Translations under genes and position numbers: made by a program
In this document: in pieces, positions 35,472 to 43,113 of the stretch
Numbering within the stretch: position 1 is the first letter of the stretch
How the letters are laid out: every line of letters starts with the position of its first letter
Notes under the pieces: model-generated
Seen by the model: the letters and a program-made list of their open reading frames with translations, nothing else
Told to the model about the DNA's origin: nothing
Database searches by the model: none
Assembly: GCF_011043625.1 (NCBI RefSeq)
Contig: NZ_JAAKGT010000008.1
Coordinates: 62,001 to 126,000 of the forward strand
Source: Caulobacter sp. 602-2
Lineage (GTDB): Bacteria > Pseudomonadota > Alphaproteobacteria > Caulobacterales > Caulobacteraceae
Direction of reading: 5' to 3'
DNA length: 64,000 nucleotides

Positions 35472-35975
35472 ATGAGCACCGATCCCCACGACAAGGCCGA
35501 TGTGGAAAAGCGCCTCTGGAAAGAGGTCGAGAGCGCCCGCTTCGGCATGCTGGGCCTCGTCCACAGCCACCAACACTATCAGCCGATGACCGCCTTCGCC
35601 GAACCGGAGAGCGGCCAGATCTGGTTCTTCACCCGCGACGACACCGATCTCGCCCAGGCCGTCGCGGCCGAGGGCGCCGATGCGATGTTCGTGGTCCAGG
35701 CCAAGGACGGCGACTTCCAGGCCTGTATCGGCGGCCGCCTCAGCCGCGACCACGACACCGCCCGCATCCAACGCTGGTGGTCGCCGATCGTGGCCGCCTG
35801 GTATCCCAACGGCCAGGACGACCCGCACCTGACGCTGCTGCGCCTCGACGTGCGCGACGCCGAACTGTGGATCTCCAAGGGAGGCGCGATCCGCTTCGCC
35901 TGGGAAATCGCCAAGGCCAATCTCACCGACCGCAAGCCCGACCTCGGCGATCGCGCCCACATCGGCATCGCCTGA
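35472..35975 (+). CDS. Pyridoxamine 5'-phosphate oxidase-fold general stress protein
   Basis: 167-residue flavin-reductase-like split-barrel protein of the general-stress PNPOx branch. The visible pattern is FGMLGLVHSHQHYQPMTAFAE, IWFFTRDDTDLAQAV and WWSPIVAAWYPNGQDDPHLTLLRLDV, typical of the Pfam Pyrid_ox_like/General_stress_26 group. It may bind FMN or a related cofactor; no enzymatic role is established. It is monocistronic, followed by a hairpin terminator at 36006-36037. Confidence 0.85.
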   Translation: MSTDPHDKADVEKRLWKEVESARFGMLGLVHSHQHYQPMTAFAEPESGQIWFFTRDDTDLAQAVAAEGADAMFVVQAKDGDFQACIGGRLSRDHDTARIQRWWSPIVAAWYPNGQDDPHLTLLRLDVRDAELWISKGGAIRFAWEIAKANLTDRKPDLGDRAHIGIA

Positions 35976-36005
35976 GTCCGATCACGGACTGATCGGGCGA
36001 TCAGA

Positions 36006-36037
36006 GCCGCGCCATCGACGGCGCGGCCCTTTCCTTT
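36006..36037 (+). terminator. Intrinsic terminator
   Basis: GCCGCGCC (36006-36013) pairs with GGCGCGGC (36020-36027), followed by CCTTTCCTTT. It lies 31 bases after the stress-protein stop. Confidence 0.78.
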
Positions 36038-36096
36038 GCGGCAGGCGGCGACGGCTCGTTGATTTCTCTGTAGTTTCAGCCTCGCCCAGCACTCTT

Positions 36097-36112
36097 TGTC
36101 GGGAACCCGACA
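36097..36112. promoter_or_regulatory. Inverted repeat before the Crp/Fnr gene
   Basis: TGTCGGG-AA-CCCGACA, a perfect 7-2-7 inverted repeat 163 bases upstream of the crp/fnr-type start. It could be an operator; the binding protein is unknown. Confidence 0.45.
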
Positions 36113-36274
36113 TAGACGAGATAGTTGGAGCTATTGCGCCCCGTACGGCCACAATATAGCCCCACCTCGATTTACTCCCGACGGCGCCTGCATTGCGTCG
36201 GCTACCTGACAGCGCCGCACCCCAGTCCTGCCTATAGCTTGCAACCCTTGCCGCAAGCCGGCGTTCGATTCGCC

Positions 36275-36994
36275 ATGACAGGGCCTCTACATCCCTTGAA
36301 GAACCGTCTGCTCGCTTCTCTGCCCCCCGAGGATTTCGGCTACATCGCCGCCCAGCTGTCCCATCAGGACCTGGAGAAGGGGAAGCTGCTGTACGATCCC
36401 GGCGACCCGATCGACACGGTCTACTTCCCGCACGACTGCGTCATCTCGCTGATGACGCTGATGGAGAACGGCGCGGCCATCGAGTCGGCCACCATCGGGC
36501 GCGAAGGCGGTCTTGGCCTGATGGCCGCGATCTCGCCGCGCCAGTCGCTGTCGCGCGCCATCGTCCAGGCGCCGGGCGGGGTCTCGCGCATCAGCGCCTC
36601 GGCCCTGCGCGAAGGCGTCGATCGCAGCGCGATCCTGCGCGACCTGATCGAGCGCCACAACGACGCGCTGTTCGGCCACGCCATCCAGTCGGTGGCCTGC
36701 AACGCCCTGCACGCGGTCGAAGCCCGCTTCTGCCGCTGGCTGCTGGGGTTCCGCGACCGCATAGACGTCGACACCATAAGCCTGACCCAGGAGTTCCTGG
36801 CCGACATGCTGGGCGTCCAGCGCACCACGGTCACCGCCGTGGCCGGCGCACTGCAGGCCAAGGGCCTGATCCGCTATCGCCGCGGCGTGGTCGACATCCT
36901 CGACCGCCAGGGCCTCGAGGCCATCGCCTGCGAATGCTACGGCGCGGTGAGGAAGGGCTATGAGCGGCTCCTGCCGGAACCGTTCGGCTCGTAG
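36275..36994 (+). CDS. Crp/Fnr-family transcriptional regulator
   Basis: 239-residue regulator with a cyclic-nucleotide-binding-like sensor domain (residues ~10-130; GKLLYDPGDPIDTVYFPHDCVISL) and a C-terminal winged HTH (LTQEFLADMLGVQRTTVTAVAGALQAKGLI). The cAMP phosphate-binding cassette is not obvious and there is no N-terminal cysteine cluster, so neither cAMP nor an FNR iron-sulfur cluster is implied. Many Caulobacter paralogues of this short type are uncharacterised. I used the ATG at 36275, which begins the sensor domain. Confidence 0.85.
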   Translation: MTGPLHPLKNRLLASLPPEDFGYIAAQLSHQDLEKGKLLYDPGDPIDTVYFPHDCVISLMTLMENGAAIESATIGREGGLGLMAAISPRQSLSRAIVQAPGGVSRISASALREGVDRSAILRDLIERHNDALFGHAIQSVACNALHAVEARFCRWLLGFRDRIDVDTISLTQEFLADMLGVQRTTVTAVAGALQAKGLIRYRRGVVDILDRQGLEAIACECYGAVRKGYERLLPEPFGS

Positions 36995-36996
36995 AA

Positions 36997-37108
36997 GACC
37001 CCCTCCGGCCCTCCGGGCCACCTCCCCAGAGGGGGAGGATCTGGAAGCGCCGCGACCAAAAGATGCTCCCCCTTCTGGGGGAGCTGTCGCGGAGCGACTG
37101 AGGGGGTC
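36997..37108. repeat. Intergenic palindromic repeat (same family as lhr element 1)
   Basis: 112-bp element with ends GACCCCCTC and GAGGGGGTC. It contains the 29-base block from 36999 that is identical to 23043-23071 in lhr, and an inverted CTCCCCCTTCTGGGGGAG. It lies between crp/fnr and pyk. Confidence 0.85.
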
Positions 37109-37132
37109 GCCGCAGGCGTCATCCCCCAAAGC

Positions 37133-37165
37133 AAAAAGGCCACCGCCGCGAGGCGATGGCCTTTT
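37133..37165. terminator. Bidirectional intrinsic terminator
   Basis: AAAAAGGCCA...TGGCCTTTT hairpin with a central CCGCC/GGCG stem. It serves crp/fnr from one side and pyk from the other. Confidence 0.85.
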
Positions 37166-37185
37166 CTCTATGCGTAGCGCCTAGC

Positions 37186-38616
<1,431 letters not shown>

Positions 38617-38644
38617 GCGGCCGCTCCTTTGTCAGTTTGGGGGA

Positions 38645-41128
38645 TTATTTGGGACAGAAAGCGTCGCCCTCGTTGGACGCCAGCTGGATTTCGGTGAGCG
38701 AAATCGCCAGCGGCCCCGAGGTGCTCAGGCCGAAGGGAGACGAAACGTGCGCCATTTGGGCGCCCGCCGCCTGGAAACAGGAAAGTTTGATCTTGGCGGA
38801 TCGCCATTCGCCGATTTTCGAACCTGACAACGTTGACGTTACGTCTAGCCTCCCACCGCAGGATTCGCCACAACCGACAGTCAGATAAACCGGCGCAACC
38901 GGAGCCTTGTCGACTCGCCACCGCACGAGCACGGCCATGTCGCCGGTGGTCTGGCGCGAGAGGTCGACGGGCGGCCCCTGCACCGCCAGCAGCCCTTCGC
39001 CCTCGCCCGTCCAGGTGGCCTGGCGGCCGTTTTCCTGGGCCCCGGCGTCGATCGTCTTGACCGCGCCCGCGCCCGAGAAGCTCAGCATCCACGGGGCAGG
39101 CACCCGGCCGGCGACGAAATAGCGGTCGACGCTGGCGGCGGTGCCGAGGTCGCCTGCGCTCTCCGACAGCGTCCCGACCTTGGCCGGCTTGGCGTAGGAC
39201 AGGCCGTAGCCATAGGCGAACTGCGGGTCATAGCCGGGCTGGCCGCGGTTCAGCGGGCCCTGGTCGGCGCGCTTGGGCCAGCTGAACGACAGCTTGCCGG
39301 TGAAATCGCGCTTGGACTTCCCGTCCTTGCCGGCCACCAGCACGTCGGCCACGCCGCCGCCTTCCGAGCCCGGCAGCCAGGCCGCGACGAAGGCGTCCGA
39401 AGCGTTGATCTCGGGGTTCACCCACAGCGGGCGCCCTGACAGGAACACCGCCACCACCGGGATCCCCTGCGCCTTCAGTTTCTTGAGGAGCTCCAGGTCG
39501 GTCTTGCCGTTCGGCTGGTAGGCCAGGTTGGCCACGTCGCCTTGGAACTCGGCATAGGGGTCCTCGCCGAACACCACGATGGCCACGTCGGGCTTGGCGC
39601 CGGCGAACTTGCCGTCCTTGGCCAGGGTCGCCTTGCCGCCGGCGGCTTCCACCGCTTCCTTCAGGCCGCCCCAGATCGACTGGCCGTTGGGGAAGTCGCT
39701 GTTCTTGTTGCCCGTACCCTGCCAGGTCAGGGTCCAGCCGCCCGAGGCCTTGCCGATATCGTCGGCGTCGCCGGCCACCAGCACGTTTGCGCCGGCCTTG
39801 ATCGGCAGCACGCCGTCATTCTTCAGCAGCACCAGAGATTTCGCCACCGCCTCGCGGGCGACGGCGCGGTGATCGGCCGAACCCAGGCGATCGAACTTGC
39901 CCTGCACCTGCGGAGCCACGCGGTCGAACAGGCCCGACTTGACCTTGACCCGCAGGATGCGGCGCACCGCGTCGTCCAGGCGCGCCATCGGGATCTCGCC
40001 CGACTTCACCTGCTTGACCGTGTTCTCGTAGAGGCCCTTCCAGCTGTCAGGCGCCATGTACATGTCGAGGCCCGCGTTCATCGCCTGCGGGCACGACACG
40101 TTCGAGCAGCCCTGAAGCTGGCCGTGAGCGTTCCAGTCGCTGACCACGAAACCCTCGAAGCCCAGGCGGCCCTTCAGCACGTCGGTGATCAGGGTCTTGT
40201 TGCCGGTGATCTTCTGGCCGTTCCAGCTGGAGAACGAGGCCATCACCGTCAGGATGCCGGCGTCGATGCTGGGCGGATAGCCCTGGGCGTGGATCGCGAC
40301 CAGCTCCTGCTCGGAGATCACCGCATTGCCCTGGTCGCGGCCGTCCTGGGTGCCGCCATCGGCCAGGAAGTGCTTGGCGCTGCCGGCGATGCGGCCCGGC
40401 GCGATCGGCTTGCCGGGCGAAAGCTTGCCCTGCAGGCCCAGCGTCATCGGCCCCGAATAGCTGGCGACGATCTCCGGATCCTCGCCATAGCCTTCATAGG
40501 CGCGGCCCCAGCGGTCGTCGCGCGGCACGGCCACCGTCGGGCCGAAGGTCCAGTCGCCGCCGACCACCGCCACCTCTTCGCCGGTGGCCTGGCCGATGCG
40601 CTCGATCAGCGCCGGGTCGCGCATGGCGCCCAGGCCCACATTGTGCGGGAAGATGGTCGCGCCGACGATGTTGTTGTGCCCGTGCACGGCGTCGATGCCG
40701 AACATCAGCGGGATCGGCGTGCGCCCCGGGCGCTTGGCCAGGGCCTCCTTGCGATAGGCGTCGACGAGGTCGGTCCAGGCCTTGGGCGTGGCGCGGTCGT
40801 TGCCGTCGGGCGCCGAGTTGCCGCCGGCCAGGATCGAGCCCAGCGGATAGGTCGCCAGGTCCGCCGGGGTCATCGAGGCGATGTCGCCCTGGATCGTCTG
40901 GCCGACCTTCTCCTCGATCGTCATCTTCTTCATCAGGTCGGTGATGAAGGCCTCGGTCTTGGCGTCGGTGATGCTGGCCGGGCTCTTGGCAGAGGGCCAC
41001 AGCTCGGGATGGGCCGTGGTCTGCGGGGTCGTCGCGATCAGGCTCGGCTCGCCCGCCAGCGCCGGCAGGGTCAGGCCCACGGTCAAGGCCAGCGACGAGG
41101 CGCGAAGGAGCGGACGGCGAAGCTTCAT
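38645..41128 (-). CDS. GH3 beta-glucosidase / exo-beta-glucanase
   Basis: 827-residue exported glycoside hydrolase family 3 enzyme with signal peptide MKLRRPLLRASSLALTVGLTLPALAG. The TIM barrel includes MFGIDAVHGHNN (residues 142-152), GSAKHFLADGG with the KHF motif near 252 and catalytic nucleophile D331 in FVVSDWNAHGQL. The second alpha/beta domain supplies the acid/base. The C-terminal ~150 residues form a beta-sandwich as in ExoP-type exo-1,3/1,4-beta-glucanases. It releases glucose from beta-glucans or cello-oligosaccharides. The ATG at 41128 starts the signal peptide; upstream frame is a leader with a hairpin and LacI-type operator. Confidence 0.9.
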   Translation of the reverse strand: MKLRRPLLRASSLALTVGLTLPALAGEPSLIATTPQTTAHPELWPSAKSPASITDAKTEAFITDLMKKMTIEEKVGQTIQGDIASMTPADLATYPLGSILAGGNSAPDGNDRATPKAWTDLVDAYRKEALAKRPGRTPIPLMFGIDAVHGHNNIVGATIFPHNVGLGAMRDPALIERIGQATGEEVAVVGGDWTFGPTVAVPRDDRWGRAYEGYGEDPEIVASYSGPMTLGLQGKLSPGKPIAPGRIAGSAKHFLADGGTQDGRDQGNAVISEQELVAIHAQGYPPSIDAGILTVMASFSSWNGQKITGNKTLITDVLKGRLGFEGFVVSDWNAHGQLQGCSNVSCPQAMNAGLDMYMAPDSWKGLYENTVKQVKSGEIPMARLDDAVRRILRVKVKSGLFDRVAPQVQGKFDRLGSADHRAVAREAVAKSLVLLKNDGVLPIKAGANVLVAGDADDIGKASGGWTLTWQGTGNKNSDFPNGQSIWGGLKEAVEAAGGKATLAKDGKFAGAKPDVAIVVFGEDPYAEFQGDVANLAYQPNGKTDLELLKKLKAQGIPVVAVFLSGRPLWVNPEINASDAFVAAWLPGSEGGGVADVLVAGKDGKSKRDFTGKLSFSWPKRADQGPLNRGQPGYDPQFAYGYGLSYAKPAKVGTLSESAGDLGTAASVDRYFVAGRVPAPWMLSFSGAGAVKTIDAGAQENGRQATWTGEGEGLLAVQGPPVDLSRQTTGDMAVLVRWRVDKAPVAPVYLTVGCGESCGGRLDVTSTLSGSKIGEWRSAKIKLSCFQAAGAQMAHVSSPFGLSTSGPLAISLTEIQLASNEGDAFCPK

Positions 41129-41156
41129 GACGGGGCCCTTGAAAGCGAGAAAATCC

Positions 41157-41188
41157 GAAAAGATCGGCGCGGCGAGCCCGCCGCGCCG
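41157..41188 (-). terminator. Attenuator-like hairpin in the GH3 leader
   Basis: On the minus strand a perfect 10-bp stem (CGGCGCGGCG/CGCCGCGCCG, 41165-41174/41179-41188) with a 4-base loop is followed by ATCTTTT. It ends 29 bases before the GH3 ATG, so transcripts from the upstream operator promoter must read through it. Confidence 0.65.
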
Positions 41189-41454
41189 CAGTGGGAGCAA
41201 CCCCTTGCAGGAGGGGCCTCCAGCAACGCGTCCACGCGGCCGGAGGGGGGAACCGACAGCCGGAAGACGGCATCCCGCCGACGCGATGCGCCGACGCTGG
41301 AGCGGGATGAAAGACGACGGATGACGAAGGCCGCGGCGCGATCGCGCGCTGGTCGGCCAAGCGGTTTCCTTCCCTTGTTTCGTTTCGCGACCGTCATGCC
41401 CGCCGCCCTTCAGGCGCGTGGCGATAGCGGTCACATGGATCAGACACCATTTCC

Positions 41455-41468
41455 TGACAGCGCTGTCT
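41455..41468. promoter_or_regulatory. LacI-family operator, GH3-pyk
   Basis: TGACAGCGCTGTCT; the 12-base core GACAGCGCTGTC is a perfect palindrome and is identical to the core at 46229-46240. Confidence 0.75.
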
Positions 41469-41511
41469 ATCTTCTTTTTGTATCGTTTCGTTTCCTCGCC
41501 CGCCTGCCCTT

Positions 41512-43017
41512 TCAAGCCGCCGGACGCGCCCGGCCCGCGATCATGTCGAGCGCCGCGTCGTGCGAGGGCGCGGCCTGCACGATCTCGGCGACACGCCGCC
41601 GCCAGCCGGAAAGGCCCTCGCGCACCTGCGAAAGATCGGAGAGTTCGACCAGCGGATCATGAGCGACCGGCCGTACGCCCATGCCCTCCAGCACGTAGAA
41701 CCAGGAAAGCTCGGTGAAGAGCTCGGTCGGCCGGTGCGGGATGCGCCCCGTGCCGCGATAGAGCGCCAGCCGGTCGGCGAGGTCCGGCGGCAGGGCCGCG
41801 TGCGCCCGCTCGCGCCAGAACGGCTCGTCGCGCCGCGTAGGCTGGTAGTGCAGCACGATGAAGTCGCGCGCCGCCTCGTACTCGGCGATCAGGGCCTTGT
41901 TGTAGTCGGCGATGTTGGCCGCATCGAAACCCTTGTCCGGGAAATGGTCGAGCAGCTTCATCAGGCCGCTCGTCACGAAATGGATGCTGGTCGACTCCAG
42001 GGGTTCGATGAAGCCCGAGGCCAGGCCCAGCGCCACGACGTTGCGGTTCCAGAACGCCCTGCGGCGACCGCCGGTGAACTTCAGGATGCGCGGCTCGGTC
42101 AGCAGCTTGCCGGCCTCGCGCTCCAGGTCGGCAAGGGCCTCGTCGTCGCCGACATGGGCGCTGGAATAGACGTAGCCGTTGCCGGTGCGATGCCGCAGCG
42201 GGATCCGCCAGCGCCAGCCGGCAGGCCGCGCCGCGGCCTGGGTGAAGGGCGGCGGGTTGGCGTCGCGCACGGTCAGGCCCGCCACCGCCCGGTCGCAGGG
42301 CAGGAAGTCGCTCCAGTCTTCGTAGCCGGTCTTCAGCGCGCCCTCGATCAGCACGCCCCGGAAACCCGAGCAGTCGATGAAGAGATCGGCCGCCAGCCGC
42401 TCGCCGCCGTCCAGCACCAGGGCCTCTACGAAGCCGTCGTCCTTGAGGGTCGCGCCCTCGACCCGACGCTCCAGCCGGCGCACGCCGCGCTGTTCCGAAT
42501 AGGTCCGCAGGAATTTCGCCACCAGTCCGGCGTCGAAGTGCAGGGCGTGGCGCATGCCGCCCAGGGGCCCCTGCCCCTGCCCGTCGGCGAAAGCCATGCG
42601 GCCCGCGTCGCCCAGCGCCGTGGCCAGGCTGTAGGCTTCGACGCGGGGATCATCGCCCGCCGCCCGCAACCGATGCCAGATGTGATGGAAGGGCCGGCGG
42701 TCGACCGACGGCCCGAAGGTTCCGAACGGGTGCCAATAACGCTCGCCCACGACCCGCCAGTCGTCGAAGCGGATGCCCAGCTTGAAACTGCCCTCGGTGG
42801 CGGCCATGAACTGGCCCTGATCGATCTCGAGCAGCCGCAGGAAGTCGAGGATCGGCGGAATGGTCGCCTCGCCCACCCCGACGGTGGGGATCTCGGCGCT
42901 CTCGACCAGGGTGATGGTCGTCTTCGTCCCGCGCAGCACCTGGGCCAGCACGGCGGCGGCCATCCAGCCGGCGGTGCCGCCGCCCAGGATGGCGATCGAG
43001 CCTATGGCGCGATCCAT
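41512..43017 (-). CDS. Flavin-dependent halogenase (tryptophan-halogenase family)
   Basis: 501-residue FAD-dependent enzyme. The FAD motif GGGTAGW is at residues 12-18. K79 (in EGSFKLGIRF) matches the catalytic lysine of PrnA/RebH in position and context. WRWRIP at 268-273 matches WxWxIP, and E341 in EPLESTSIHF matches the second catalytic acid. All halogenase residues are therefore kept. The substrate is unknown; free tryptophan is not implied. GGGGAGG precedes the start. It lies downstream of a TonB receptor after a hairpin, under a LacI-type operator region. Confidence 0.9.
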   Translation of the reverse strand: MDRAIGSIAILGGGTAGWMAAAVLAQVLRGTKTTITLVESAEIPTVGVGEATIPPILDFLRLLEIDQGQFMAATEGSFKLGIRFDDWRVVGERYWHPFGTFGPSVDRRPFHHIWHRLRAAGDDPRVEAYSLATALGDAGRMAFADGQGQGPLGGMRHALHFDAGLVAKFLRTYSEQRGVRRLERRVEGATLKDDGFVEALVLDGGERLAADLFIDCSGFRGVLIEGALKTGYEDWSDFLPCDRAVAGLTVRDANPPPFTQAAARPAGWRWRIPLRHRTGNGYVYSSAHVGDDEALADLEREAGKLLTEPRILKFTGGRRRAFWNRNVVALGLASGFIEPLESTSIHFVTSGLMKLLDHFPDKGFDAANIADYNKALIAEYEAARDFIVLHYQPTRRDEPFWRERAHAALPPDLADRLALYRGTGRIPHRPTELFTELSWFYVLEGMGVRPVAHDPLVELSDLSQVREGLSGWRRRVAEIVQAAPSHDAALDMIAGRARPAA

Positions 43018-43060
43018 GGCGTTTCCTCCCCGTTCGCGCCCTCTGGCGGAGCGCGTGTCA

Positions 43061-43103
43061 GGAAAAGAGCCGGCGACGGGCTCGCAAGATCTCCGTCGCC
43101 GGC
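43061..43103 (-). terminator. Hairpin between TonB receptor and halogenase
   Basis: GCCGGCGACG (43069-43078) pairs with CGTCGCCGGC (43094-43103). On the minus strand the tail is TCTTTTCC. Likely lowers halogenase expression relative to the receptor. Confidence 0.68.
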
Positions 43104-43113
43104 ATGAGAGGAC

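Larger units (their letters stand above)
41129..41511 (-). other. Long leader/promoter region of the GH3 gene
   Basis: 383 bases without a convincing gene. It holds a LacI-type operator at 41455-41468, close after the halogenase stop, and a terminator-like hairpin at 41157-41188 just before the GH3 start. A 90-codon frame in the leader has no family match and is probably chance. Confidence 0.6.

Noticed and set aside
41125..41397. A 90-codon frame in the GH3 leader
   Set aside because: No family match, Arg/Ser-rich composition and overlap with the hairpin suggest chance. It may still be worth checking as a leader peptide.
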